From: Phoronis australis
Lineage: Eukaryota; Phoronida; Phoronidae
DNA length: 64,000 bases
Reading direction: 5' to 3'
NCBI GenBank assembly: GCA_002633005.1
Contig: NMRA01000367.1
Location: 109,153-173,152, forward strand
Positions 35,501 through 45,813 of this stretch are shown in pieces. The notes below the pieces were generated by a model. That model was not told the origin of the DNA. It worked only from the letters and a program-made list of their open reading frames with translations, and ran no database searches. The translations under genes were made by a program, and so were the position numbers. Each line of letters starts with the position of its first letter. Positions within the stretch are counted from its first letter, which is position 1.

Positions 35501-37809
35501 ACTGACAAATGTGAGATTTGTAATGAGCTAACTTGTCACTACAGCTACTAGGGGGTAATAGTACCGAGACATGAACTAGGGCAGAAAGGGGGCCATTATG
35601 AGACCAGGGTAACTTGTCACTACACCACAGGTAATACTTACGAAGCATGATCCAAGGCAGAGAGGGGGCCATTATGAGACCACGGTAACTTTGGAGGATG
35701 AAGAAGGAGCTCTGCAGCAGCTACAGGTTGATTGAGGGCAGTCACCAGGCCAACGCCTCCTGCTACACTCATAGCTACAGCTGCAACCTGAGTAGTCAAA
35801 GTTCATAAGCAGGTCAGCAATGAGTTCAAGGGATGCAAAGAAGATAACTGCTTGCTTTCATGACAATTCTTAGAAATAATCCACAATACAGCAATTAAAG
35901 GCAATTTTCCTTCATTGAGTTGTAAATATTATATTAAAAGCGATTAGCAGAGTTTGTCCAGTACACCAACAATGGCAACGCGGTGCGTTGAAATGTGCCC
36001 ACGAATGCATCGCAAATGGAGAGCTTTTACGGTTGTTCATTTGTATCATAAAAATGGCCATCCGAAAATGGAACATGTCATTGCTCCTTTAACAGAATCA
36101 TCTCACCAATAGCTGCCTATATTCCAAATTTTCTGAAAATCCGTTAAGGACCTTTGAAGATACAGAGCTAAACCTAAAAAAAACAAAAATTACCACTAGG
36201 AGGCGCCACAGTAGTCAAAGTCGGAAAATCATCATCACCTTTCCTCATCATAGTAAGAAGATAATACTAATTTTCATAATCAGCCTTAGAACGGTTTGGT
36301 TGAAAACGGAAGGACAGCGTCATCTCACTAATAGGTGCCTATATACCAATTTTTATGAAAATCCACTTAGGACTTTTGAACATACAGAAGTAAACGTAAA
36401 AAACTAAAATTGCCACTAGGGGACACACCAGTAATCGGATCCGTCCGAAGGTTCACTCATGCTGTCCCATACACGGAAGGAACACATGTGCAAAATTTCA
36501 TGAACATACGTCAAGGCATTTTGGAAATGGAGCAGCGGACGCCGGACAGCTGGCAGGCCGGAGATGACGGCATAATGCGTCCAAATATAAATATGTGGGC
36601 CCATAATTACTGTTGATAATACCACAGTTTGAACTTGCCCACACATCCCATAGGGTTACCATACGCCTTTTGGAAAATTATGGCCTGCACTGACTAAACC
36701 ATCAAAGCACCTTTTGAGCATAGAGGGACACCTTGGTCTCTACTCTTCCCGGCTCGAACACATGAAACTTCCAAGTTCAATATTTCTGAATGTATGAGCC
36801 ACCACAGTTGCAAGATGTGGTATAAAAGTGTAGATATCAGAGATTACCAGACCACCAGCTTCATTCAAATTCTTATGTCACTGTGTGATGTGAATTTGTC
36901 AGGACTTGAAACATCAGCAATTATTATTAACAGGATCTATGACTGATACCCAGCAGCATGCAGTGACTGATACCCAGCTGCATGCAGTGGGCAGCCACTT
37001 CAGCTGCCAAAGTTTACAGTCAGCTCTGACCTTCGACCCAGTTAAAACATTGAGGTCATGTTAACATACACACTGATGCCAGCCCTAGCCCATTCACGAT
37101 TTTGAGGACGGAACAAAGAACTATTGGATAAAATGTTGATAATGGGAGTACTAGATTGAGTTGGAAGGATTTAAAGACTCTGACTGCCTCCAAACTTGTC
37201 CATCTACACTTAACAGGTACTCATATAGTAACATATCTTTGATAGTTTTAAAGTCAAGATTAAACATAATTTTCCAAAAACCTTACAGTGTACAAGATTG
37301 TACCTACAACTAAAGAGGAGGCAGTGTGGCCTGGTTGATAAGTGCCCGCTTTCTTTACTCGAGGTCGTGGGTTCAAGTCCCACCATGTCACACTGCTAAA
37401 CCCTTCAGCCAGGTCTCTAGCTCCTCAGCTCGGTTTTAACCATAAATTAATAAAGCATAAAAATATTTCCAGTGCAATGGGCCCACATGCGAGGCCTGCA
37501 CACGTCTGGTATAACGTGTATCAGATCGCCTGCAATTATTTTTTTATATATTACCTACAACTAGATAAAAACTATGAATGCAATTATATACCTACGTCCA
37601 TACAGAGTTTTGACAAAATCTTTGTAGCAGACATTCACTATCTATAGTAAGTACATTGCAAATACTATGGCTGCAACAGTGTTGTACAATATTATTTAAC
37701 TGACACAGAATTCAAGACATAAAATGTAACTTGAGATCAGGTATCATATTTAAGATGTGATACTTACTACTTTTTTACCCCTTGACAATGGTACAGTTGA
37801 CAACTTTGC
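29414..37809 (-). CDS. CYC1: Cytochrome c1, heme protein of complex III (7 exons; start missing)
   Basis: Joining minus-strand exons 37809-37768, 35787-35642, 35256-35130, 31688-31518, 31092-30945, 30089-29989 and 29512-29414 gives one open frame of 277 codons, 5'-incomplete. Landmarks in order are: presequence end LSRGKKV; hydrophobic [33 protein letters not shown]; the heme site [54 protein letters not shown]; the axial-Met region [16 protein letters not shown]; and the C-terminal anchor before YYIKRHKWS. The protein passes electrons from the Rieske centre to cytochrome c, anchored in the mitochondrial inner membrane. About 45 residues at the N terminus are not located. Introns are rich in minisatellites. 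Confidence 0.96.
29989..30089 (-). CDS. CYC1: CYC1 exon ([12 protein letters not shown])
   Basis: Acceptor TCTCTAG, donor AAG|GTAACT. Gly is completed across the junction (G|GT), then [20 protein letters not shown] and [11 protein letters not shown], the segment just before the membrane anchor. Confidence 0.96.
30166..30350. repeat. Minisatellite, ~45 bp x 4 (CYC1 intron)
   Basis: Units of GAGTCAGTGTGGATCAGTGG followed by TAAGATGGAATCAACAGTGA; later units lose two bases. Confidence 0.92.
30410..30652. repeat. Minisatellite, ~51 bp x 5 (CYC1 intron)
   Basis: Units contain ACAAGCTAGTTTATGTACAC followed by TGCTCCAGTTGACTGACAAT. The last copy is the most diverged. Confidence 0.93.
30945..31092 (-). 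CDS. CYC1: CYC1 exon with axial methionine
   Basis: Starts [16 protein letters not shown] in phase 0, contains [20 protein letters not shown], and ends EDG in phase 1. The Met in GMAAP corresponds to the heme axial ligand of the family. Confidence 0.97.
31190..31400. repeat. Minisatellite, ~59 bp x 3-4 (CYC1 intron)
   Basis: Units contain GCAGCATAGTTTAATCAAGC followed by TATACATATAACTTAATGTA. Period measured from successive GCAGCATAG anchors. Confidence 0.92.
31518..31688 (-). CDS. CYC1: CYC1 exon ([12 protein letters not shown])
   Basis: 171 bases, phase 0 on both sides. Acceptor GGTTACAG, donor GCTGAG|GTGAGG. Encodes the conserved loop [19 protein letters not shown] and [17 protein letters not shown]. 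Confidence 0.97.
31737..32118. repeat. Minisatellite, 35 bp x ~11 (CYC1 intron)
   Basis: Unit GAGGACACCATGTTGTATGA plus CTGATGCATGACTAT, alternating TAT/TGT near its end in an irregular higher-order pattern. It stays open for over 100 codons on the minus strand, which is a property of the repeat and not a gene. Confidence 0.95.
32120..34960. other. CYC1 intron, no exon or named repeat recognised
   Basis: A 180-codon plus frame at 32625-33167, antisense to CYC1, is open but unrecognised and of ordinary composition. Blocks rich in GGGCGTCC (33960-34060) and in repeated GGCTGG-AGCTATAGCCCC-ACTTTTTCC (34385-34500) look like old repeat ends. Confidence 0.4.
34966..35121. repeat. Minisatellite, 23 bp x 6-7 (CYC1 intron)
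   Basis: Unit ATGACTATAGTACAACTGTC plus AC, with C/G variation at one site. It abuts the donor side of the heme-site exon, which starts only 9 bases further on. Confidence 0.94.
35130..35256 (-). CDS. CYC1: CYC1 heme-binding exon
   Basis: Acceptor ATTTTCAG, donor GAAGCT|GTAAGT. Encodes [20 protein letters not shown]; Cys-Ala-Ala-Cys-His is the covalent heme site. It then gives [20 protein letters not shown]. Confidence 0.98.
35530..35641 (-). repeat. Tandem duplication copying the 3' part of a CYC1 exon
   Basis: An ~80-bp unit is present twice: 35530-35609 and 35610-35690. The right copy spans the true donor (GCTTC|GTAAGT) and the last ~45 coding bases of the next exon. In the left copy the donor reads GGTACT and is inactive. 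The shared core is GGGGGCCATTATGAGACCA. Confidence 0.88.
35642..35787 (-). CDS. CYC1: CYC1 exon ([11 protein letters not shown])
   Basis: 146 bases from acceptor CTACTCAG to donor GTAAGT. Encodes the hydrophobic sorting segment and [20 protein letters not shown]. Ends two bases into a Ser codon completed by the next exon. Confidence 0.96.
35990..36600 (-). repeat. Modular dispersed repeat with CCACTAGG core, minus orientation
   Basis: Two ~200-bp modules each contain TCATCTCAC-AATAG-TGCCTATAT, ATGAAAATCC and AAAATT-CCACTAGG. The repeat ends with GGACGCCGGACAGC-type sequence. The same family, in the opposite orientation, occurs in PPWD1 introns (46490, 59220 and 62280 onwards). Confidence 0.75.
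36650..37290. repeat. Degenerate fold-back element, family of 39.3 and 44.4 kb
   Basis: The left arm (36655-36745) matches the start of the 39.3-kb copy, including CTGACTAAACCATCAAAG, TTTTGAGCATAGAGGGACACC and ACATGAAACTTCC-like sequence. The right arm (37145-37290) is related in inverse to the same blocks, including GAGTTGGAAGGATTTAAAGA and AACATATCTTTGATAG. Interior sequence is unrelated. Confidence 0.55.
37318..37550 (+). mobile_element. Probable tRNA-derived SINE
   Basis: The head looks like a Ser/Leu-type tRNA. The A-box region is TGGCCTGGTTGATAAG. The arm GTGGG-TTCAAGT-CCCAC forms a perfect T stem-loop containing the B box. Acceptor pairing is largely lost, so this is not a working tRNA gene. 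A ~150-base body follows to a T-rich end near 37550. It sits in the first CYC1 intron found, opposite strand. Confidence 0.65.
37768..37809 (-). CDS. CYC1: CYC1 presequence micro-exon
   Basis: A 42-base phase 0 exon, acceptor CATTGCAG, donor AAAGTA|GTAAGT. It encodes [14 protein letters not shown], matching the LSRGRKV end of the human presequence and joining in frame to [11 protein letters not shown]. The preceding exon with the start Met was not identified. Confidence 0.85.
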
Positions 37810-37819
37810 CTGCAATGTA

Positions 37820-39080
37820 CAAGTAAGAATGTGTAGTATGAGTTACCCAAGGTTAACAACCAATACTGACATCAATATAACAAAGAATGAATAACAGGCT
37901 ATGTAGTATTTGAGAAGCAAATATACTTTCCTTTTCAATTTCACTTTTAAAGCTTTCACAATTGCTCAACACTAGTCTCACAATCACAATCCAAATTGAC
38001 CATTTGCCACTAGAGGGCGAGGTGAATCAGAAATGGACGTTATTTGGTTTTGTTGCCAAACCAAGTTGAACATTAACACAGAACAGTCCTCTTCATTGAG
38101 ATGTAAACATGGCACATGAACATGTGTTTTTGGCTACTTTTGCAAATTTTTGGATATGAAGAAGAAAATTTCAGAGCACAGCACAACTATGTGATAAAAC
38201 GTCACAGCAATGTTTCATTCTTTAACGATTAACTAACGACTTCGTGATTGTTCATGTAAGATGTCCTGATTATCAATATCCCTGACAATATGGCACTGCG
38301 ACATTGGTCGGTCCCGCTGTTTGTGTGCAAAGTTCTGGTAGGCAATCGTGAAATGCCATCAAGTAACGAACTGCTTCAATATGCGTCTTGTTTTTATGGC
38401 AAATTCTCAAGCCCTTCTTTCTGGGGCTGAGTATGCGCATATCTATGAGTCACCTATCACTCGAATATGTTACTGCCAATGCAACTCCAGCGACTTAAGT
38501 GTGGAACTCCCGCGTACACGACTAAGAAGCTGTACATCAAAAGAGAACAGCGACAGTTCTAAGTGAAAGAGTATATCAGCTCGCCTCTGTAAGTTTAAGC
38601 AGCCCAGGGGTTTACTTGACAATGAACGTAGACCCCATGGGGTTATAAAAGACCAATGTTCCCCAGAACCGCAATGCTCTATTCTGATGTTCCTTGGCAA
38701 AATGTTCCAATTCGTGCCCATAGCAAACTGTTAGCGACCTCTTTAGTCTTCCCTTCCTACATCCCACAATCGAATAGGGAGGGTGGCAAAACCACTGTCA
38801 CATTTCTTTGGCCTAATTTTTTGAAAATCTGTTTATCTAGTGCACTGCAGTCAGAAACTTAGTGCGACAGACAGCATCGCACAAAGCAGAGGTACTGATG
38901 CTGGTGTGGTTCTTGAAGTGGGACCATGGAAAGAAAATAGAGTAACAAAGCATTCAAATATTATATTTTGAAATAAATCCATCAACTAATTTGTTACGTT
39001 ATGTAATATACTTCACATTGCCAAACCACCGCCTCAGAGACTGCTTGCACTCATTGTGTTGATGTGGATGAGCTTCCGTT
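37820..39080. other. Intergenic/5' region between CYC1 and TMEM53
   Basis: This should hold the first exons of divergently transcribed CYC1 (minus) and perhaps TMEM53 (plus). Short frames exist, for example MALRHWSVPLFVCKVL at 38290 followed by GTAGGC, but none matches either family. Confidence 0.35.
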
Positions 39081-39081
39081 G

Positions 39082-39298
39082 AATCCTGTGAAGCGTCAGT
39101 TAGCCACAGTGTCTGTAGCTGGTCAGTTGAAATGGTGAAGCTAGTACAGTTAGCCACAGTGTCTGTAGCTGGTCAGTTGAAATGATGAAGCTAGTACAGT
39201 TAGCCACAGTGTCTGTAGCTGGTCAGTTAAATGATGAAGCTAATACAGTTAGCCACAGTGTCTGTAGCTGGTCAGTTGAAATGATGAAGCTAATACAG
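39082..39298. repeat. Minisatellite, ~49 bp x 4
   Basis: Unit CAGTTAGCCACAGTGTCTGT plus AGCTGGTCAGTTGAAATGAT; one copy has lost a base. It ends where the fold-back element at 39.3 kb begins. Confidence 0.93.
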
Positions 39299-39299
39299 G

Positions 39300-39740
39300 A
39301 TGTTCATACGTCGGAAGCTTTTGGGCGAATTATGCCTCACACCGATTAAAACATCAAAGTCAGGCTGTTCTACGTACCTTTTGCGCATAGAAGGACACCT
39401 TAGGAGGCCATCCATGTCTTTAATTCCTTCCAACTCGTACAAATACTCCGGTTATCAAACTTTTTATTCGAGCAGTCCCTCGTTCAGTTCCCAAAATTGG
39501 AAACTGGCCATATTTACACAGCGCACATCAGGGGATACGACGTCATACCACCTGCCGTGCATAGTGTTAAAAATGGTCAGTTGTCAATTAGGAGAATGAA
39601 GGACTGCTTAATGATAACGGGAATATTTGTTTGTGTTGGAATAATTAAAAGGTACTTATAATAACAAATCGACTTTAACAATCAGTTTGAGGCACAATTC
39701 ACCGAAAAGCTTCCGGTGTATGAAGTACCTATAGGAGCTT
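39300..39740. mobile_element. Fold-back MITE, copy 1
   Basis: The left end (TTCATACGTCGGAAGCTTTT) and the right end (AAAAGCTTCCGGTGTATGAA) are inverted copies. Internally TTTAATTCCTTCCAACTCGT and TTATCAAACTTT also face inverted relatives, so most of the element can fold on itself. Homologous to 44345-44715. No coding capacity. Confidence 0.8.
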
Positions 39741-39870
39741 CACTGTCAGTAGTTCACGTGACGGTGGTCAATGTCTATCTCTATCGTACTGTATCGTAGT
39801 CGCTGGTTTGATTTTCGAGTCGGATAATCCTAACTAAAGAGTGTTATCAACCTCAAATAATTCGAAGAAT

Positions 39871-40775
39871 TAGGCACTAGTCGGATATAATGGACCCTAA
39901 CTTATTCCAAATAAATCCACTAAATGTGGGTCTAAATGAATGATTTTGATATCGTTGCATTCCTCAGACATCTGGCTATCCGTACATATCCACCTTACAA
40001 CCCTCAATTACTCCGTTCTATAACTACGCTATTCCGAACTCGGTCCACTTTAGCCACGCGCATTGTAAAATCGGCAGCCATTTCAGGGAACTTACTATAC
40101 TTAGCGCCATCTATCGGCGATCTGCTACACCACGCGCTGTTCCTTTTTTATCAGTCAACGTCATTGGTCGATTTCGTCNGCTATCCGTACATATCCACCT
40201 TACAACCCTCAATTACTCCGTTCTATAACTACGCTATTCCGAACTCGGTCCACTTGAGCCACGCGCATTGTAAAATCGGCAGCCATTTCAGGGAACTTAC
40301 TGTACCTAGCGCCATCTATCGGCGATCTGCTACACCACGCGCTGTTCCTTTTTTATCAATCAACGTCATTGGTCGATTTCGTCAATTATTAACGTCACCG
40401 TTATTAATCATCGTACGTCTGCTCTCATCATCACCTTCGTCGTCTCTCTCACGATCGTATCTGTCATCGTCATGTTATCTCGTCCATGTTGACTGATGAA
40501 AAAAGAACAGCTACTGTTGTAGCAAATCACCGATAGATGGCGCTAGATATAGTAGGTTCCCTGAAATGGCTGACGATTGCATGATGCGCGTGGCTAAAGT
40601 GGACCAAGTTCGGAATGGCGTAGTTATAGACTAGAATAATTGAGGGCCGTGAAAAGAATTTGTACAGATAGCCAGATGTCTGAGGAATGCAACGATACCA
40701 AAATCATTCACTTAGACCTACATTTAGTGGATTTATTTGGAATAAGTTAGGGTCCATTATATCCGACTAGTGCCT
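39871..40775. mobile_element. Long-arm inverted-repeat element flanked by TA
   Basis: The left arm (39873 on, GGCACTAGTCGGATATAATG) is the reverse complement of the right arm (to 40773). Similarity runs more than 200 bases inward, through the ATAGATGGCGCTA motif. TA stands on both sides. The interior carries a ~204-bp direct duplication broken by one N (40179). Noncoding; a Tc1/mariner-type MITE would fit the TA but is not proven. Confidence 0.82.
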
Positions 40776-41322
40776 ACTAGTGTTTGCAAGCTACTAATCT
40801 AGGAAGTCAATTTCATTGAATTTGTGGAGAGTTACTTAAGAATTGTGTCGTCAAAGTGCAAGCTGTGACTGTCTACATTTGTGGGGTGAGATATAGCGCC
40901 TATAGCGGTCCCTGGTTTAGAGAACCAGTTTCATCCACTTCGTAGGCCTAACGGGCCCGTTATTTAATGACTGCATGGTTCTTTAAATCCGGGACCGCTT
41001 TATCCAACCATGCAGTGCCAATGCCATTCAGTGCTTTCAGCATTTGAGGTTGATTGACGTCCTGTTGCTGAATGCTACCAATTCCCATTAATTAGTAATT
41101 TGCAACAAAGGAGCATCATCGAGGCCTCTTTAACTTTGATTGTTTAGTTGTCGAATATTTGGCCCAATCAGTCAGCTCTACTAGTACCCAGTTGCTGTCA
41201 ATGTATGCAAATTTCCTATCGCCGTTGCTGTATTAATTATTATTATTATGCGAATATTTCTATGTTTCTAGATTCTCTTGTTTATAATGGCATCATTTCA
41301 ACTACTATTTCTTTCATTTCAG

Positions 41323-41974
41323 ATATATAACTATCCGATACACCACACCAACCAATGATGTGTTGTCAACGCCAGCCCAGTTGAGAAAGAAAGCCATCAA
41401 GGTTCTTGAACTTCTGTTCGACCTTAATCTCGAGGACAACCCTCTGTTTTTCCATGTCTTCAGTAATGGTGGTGGACAGCTATATCACTGTATTGTGGAA
41501 CTCCTGTTGACAAGAAAAGAAAACAGAATGCTACAAGTCCACGGGACTATATTTGACAGCTGTCCATCAAAAAATCAGTTGCGTGTTGCAGGAGATGTCC
41601 TTATGCATGGATATGATGCAGGATTTTGTAAAGCTTTGGCGTCATTTGTTATCAGCTTCTTTCTCAGTTGCTGGTTTGTTTTCCACTACATCTGGTGTTT
41701 GTTTTCCAAGAATAAAACGTGGAATATCCAACTGTGGGACTCCATTAGGGATCACCACTCGCGGTGGCCCCAACTGTTTCTGTATTCCAAGAAAGACAAA
41801 TTAGTGAAGTATAGTGATATTGATGAGCTGGTAAAGTGCCGCACATCCCTTGGAGTGGATGTGAGCGCCACCTGTTGGGAGGATTCTGCCCATGTACAAC
41901 ATCTACAGGCTCACGTAGAATCGTACACTCAGCAGTGTTTAAGTTTTGTAGACGACTGTACACCTAAATACTGA
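41323..41974 (+). CDS. TMEM53: TMEM53 (DUF829) family, last exon
   Basis: Acceptor TTTCATTTCAG, then a frame reading YITIRYTTPTNDVLSTPAQL to TGA at 41972-41974, about 216 residues. DUF829 proteins have an alpha/beta-hydrolase fold. Visible here are the nucleophile elbow HVFSNGG, LFLYSKKDKLVKYSDID with the acidic residue, and the His region EDSAHVQHLQ. A hydrophobic helix (ASFVISFFLSCWFVFHYIW) precedes SRWPQLFLYS. Human TMEM53 aligns throughout (VIRYTAPW, LLFHVFSNGG, GTIFDSAP, SRWPELYLYS, SSAHVSHL); it is a nuclear-envelope protein. The upstream exon encoding LLGWGGCKDK was not found between CYC1 and this exon. Confidence 0.93.
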
Positions 41975-44340
41975 CTAATGTGTCTTGATAAGAAGTAATT
42001 GCATGAGTTTTCTAACTTCGTGCTTTTTCATTTCACTTTGACAAGTTGCCTCCTCCTCGTTGCAACAAATTCAGTGCCTAGTTTTCTCCTGAGACGAGTG
42101 TTGCTCACTATAGTTGGGAATGCTCAGCCTTGGGTGGTATCAGAACTTCAGATTTTGAGCCTGACACCTCAGCAGGAGATGGTTAATATGCATCCCATTT
42201 GTTCAATTTGGTTGTGGCTATCCACTGTTAAATTTAAAATTCATGCATTCACAGTGACGTGACTAAGTTATTTTTACATTCATCTAAAGGAAATACATTT
42301 TAGCAACTTCGAAGTGAATGAAAAAATATGTTCACCTATGAGAGAAGTTACATTAATTTTTAAGAGTGTGCTATATGACTGCTTTGTGCAGAAACTTGAC
42401 ATCCCAGATGTTTACTTTGTGTAATGGAATTAGGCTTAACTCAATGCAGCTCTTTTGGCCGCAGGAGAAAACTTGGCTATGTGTTTGGTGTGAAGGGCTT
42501 TGCTGTGACCTGTGATACTGCAATTTTGCCGTGCATAAATGTGCAGTATTTTTCTTATCCATGAATAGTGATTTGAAAGTCCCCGTGGACATAATTCTGT
42601 ATAAATTTTCAGGCTGTTCTAAATCATGAAATTAGTCTGGATGCATGAACGAATAGAAAATTGGGCTTAGGACGAGGATGAAAAATTTGTTAGTAAATCG
42701 TGAAGTCAATAATTTTACAGTTTAGATAAAACTATTTTGCGACCTCCCTTCACTTCCCCCCACATAGCCATCTTGTTCTTATATTGTGTTGCTTTTAGAT
42801 TTTTCCCTTTTTGGTAATATAGTACAAGAACATTCCACATATCATATGTCTAATATATTTTGGAAAACTTTACATTTTTATAAATTTTGGTTACTCTTGA
42901 TGGATGTGTATACAGATCTGCTTTTTTCAGTTGGACTGCTGAAACAGAGTTTGTTGAGTTTTATTTGTGATAAACAATTGTGTAGTACAACTCTTAAGTT
43001 GGGTAGAGGTACAGTGAAACTGGTATATGTCGGGTCCAATGGGTCTAGATTTTTTCTGGTGAGTCAAGTGAACTGTCTAGAAGTAACTACTATTGGAACT
43101 TTGACTGAGTTTAAATAGAAGATCTGACTTTTTTGTGTTTGATTTTTTCCAGATTGACTCTTTTAAGTTGGCATTAATTACAAAAAGAAACTAAGATACT
43201 TTTTGTGGTCACATTTGGTCGATTCAAAGTCCGGCTTTTTGCTTCAAACTAAGCTTTTAAAAAGCCTCATCAATAACAATAGCCAGTTGATATGGTGAAG
43301 CGCTTAGTTTAGTATGAACCAAACAGTAAACTCCAGGGGTCGCTGGTGTAGCTGTACTACTGTAAAATCTCACCACTTTAGAACGCCACATGGCAGAGAA
43401 GTGAAATTTTATTTATTTTTTTTCATGAATGATAAGTAGCATATTAAGGCTTAAATGTCAGTTTTAACTTGCATACCACTGCTACCATCAAAACAAAGTT
43501 TTAAGAATCTCAAGGCATTCAATGTTTGGAGCCTTTGAAAATATTAAGAGCCAATTTTGGCAAAATTTTTGTCTGATATTGGTGAGATTATAGCATACTG
43601 CAGCTTCTGGGACTTCCGAACTTCATGGTCTTTCCTTTCACATGAATGAGTAGAGTTGCCTACTTATTCTGCTCACAAAGTAATCTGTTCCTATTTATGT
43701 GGATGGCAGAATTATGTCTCTCACTTGGAGTAAGGTATTTCAGTATTACTTCCATTTTTGTGCTATGCACATTAAGCTCTTGCTCATATGATTTTCTACT
43801 TTGTTTTGAAAAATGTTTGTGCTGTTTTATTTTTTTCTTTTGCTTAATAAGATTAAGCTGCAGTGATGTTTTTATAAGAGTTTGTTGAGATTTACATTTT
43901 TAACTCTTCTTAGCCGTGTTGTTGTTGACAAGTAATAATTAATTTCAAGTGGTATAGTGATATTTTTAGATTAACTGTTTTTATCAGTTTGTAGTTAGCA
44001 CACCAACTTAGGGGCATAATGTCATGGTCGTAGACATCCAGTACTGTGATGTCTATGGTCATGGTGCTATAGTAAAATACTGCAGATTCAGTGTGCATGT
44101 GTGTCGAGTCCAGAAGCCTTTGTAGTTCTACTTTGAATTTTTATCCGTGGCTTCGTGCAGATGCTTCAAGCCATTTAGGGCTGTTCCAGTAAAATTCGTG
44201 TGGGAGGGGGGGNCTGACACATCAGCCAATCAGCGATCGCTTTCAGAATTCAGTGTTTTGACCATGAATACGAATTGGCTTTTGTTTGGCATGCAAGTCA
44301 GGCAAATGTGAGTTTTATTTGTATGTTAGAACCGATTAAC
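41975..44340. other. TMEM53 3' region and intergenic DNA
   Basis: AT-rich, with no further exon recognised. The expected N-terminal exon of PPWD1 (acidic then Lys/Arg-rich) was not seen here on the plus strand. Confidence 0.4.
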
Positions 44341-44344
44341 TGCA

Positions 44345-44715
44345 ACATTATTTTGACTACAGTCCCCTTTTAAGAGACTGTCAATGTATTTAATTCCTTC
44401 CAACTCAAAGAAATACTCCCGTTATCAAACTTTTTCTTCGAGCAGTTCCTCGTTCAGTTACCAAAATGGAAAACTCTTTTAACATAATGTTACATTGCGC
44501 GTGTCAGGTAATATGACATCAGTGTGCCTAGTGTAAAAATGGCGAGTTACCGAAGGTTTGATAACAGGAGTATTTCTTCAAGTTGGAAGGAATTAAATAC
44601 ATCAGCGGCCTCCTAAGACGTCCTTCTATGCGCAAAAGCTATTTATTACAACATGACTTTGATGTTTTAGTCAGTGTGAGGCATAATTCACTGAAAAGCT
44701 TCCGGCATATGAAGC
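44345..44715. mobile_element. Fold-back MITE, copy 2
   Basis: Same family as 39300-39740. TTTAATTCCTTCCAACTCAA-GAAATACTCCCGTTATCAAAC (44387-44430) faces its inverted copy at 44550-44605, and the right end AAAAGCTTCCGGCATATGAA matches copy 1. The left terminus is truncated relative to copy 1. A third relative of the right half lies at 44970-45090. Confidence 0.8.
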
Positions 44716-45710
44716 TCCTATAGGAACTCCACTGTCTCTACTGGGCCAGCTAGAGATGGTGATCACTGTCTACCTGGCCTTCATGCAGCGTACATCCAAA
44801 TAACACGCTGGGAAGGAGCCCAATTTATCATTTGGATGCCCACTGTCAATCAGAATATCTCCAGTTTGCTCACCCACATTGTAAGATTACCAGGACTCCC
44901 AGTTAATGAAAGATGGGTGATAGTTTCAGAGATAAGTGTTGGCCCTTTCAACTACGAATTCTTGCAAATGTTCCAACTGCCTCCAAAGGTGTCCAACTTG
45001 GCTAAAAAGATGCATATATAGTAACATGACTTTGATAGTTCGGCAAGGGTTTAGCATAACATTGAGAAAATCTTCTGGCATACAGGATTGATTAAGATAT
45101 GACACTGCCTATATGTGTAGGCTTTTTGTTTCGCTTTCAGAAGTACCACGTCTAACATTTTCCAAGCTTTGAAATGTAACTTTTAACGGTCATTTTTGCT
45201 GCTTTCAGAAGTACCTTGTCAATTGTTTCCAAGTCACAGGAAACGTGTTTTTCAAAAGAAAGGCTAGTCCTTAGGCTAGTCCATTGGCTAGTCCACTGAA
45301 AATTTTCCTAGTCGTGAAATATGGCATTTGGCATCCATGCAGAAGTACGCGTTTGACATTTTCCAGCTCCTAAAATGTATTCTTTTAATGGCCATTTGTG
45401 TTACTTTCGGTGCCGTTGATGAAATGCTTCCAAAGATCAGTGAGACTTTAAGAGAGACCTTGATATTTTTCCTCATACCTCTCAATTTTACCAGTAGGCA
45501 CCCCCTGGTATTTGCTGTCAGTACACTCTGAGGGTCATGTCAGACTGACCCTCTCCCCATCTAATCTTAAGCATGTGTACTGATTAGTCATCTTCATTGG
45601 TCATAGCTCGGACATCAGATTGTTTGTAGGTTGTTGATATCTGTCCCAGATGTATAGAAGCTTTCTAACATGTATTACAGTTGAGTTGCAGAGTTAACTT
45701 TATGTTTCAG

Positions 45711-45813
45711 TTCTTCAGTTTGAACATGTCTATCTTGATCAGCTTCCTAATGTTGAAGCCTATGAGAAGAGTTTCATGCACAGAGACGTCATAACACACC
45801 TGGTGGTGACAAA
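45711..45813 (+). CDS. PPWD1: PPWD1 exon (first seen)
   Basis: Acceptor TATGTTTCAG, donor ACAAA|GTAAGT. Encodes [20 protein letters not shown] to THLVVTK. Confidence 0.95.

Noticed and set aside
37318-37400. Functional tRNA gene
   Set aside because: T arm is perfect but the acceptor stem has three mismatched pairs, and a SINE-like body follows.
38470-38862. Candidate first exons of CYC1 or TMEM53
   Set aside because: Frames and donor phases on both strands did not fit the phase required by the next exon.
39936-40496. 186-codon plus-strand frame
   Set aside because: Lies in the inverted-repeat element and runs through an allelic duplication and an N.
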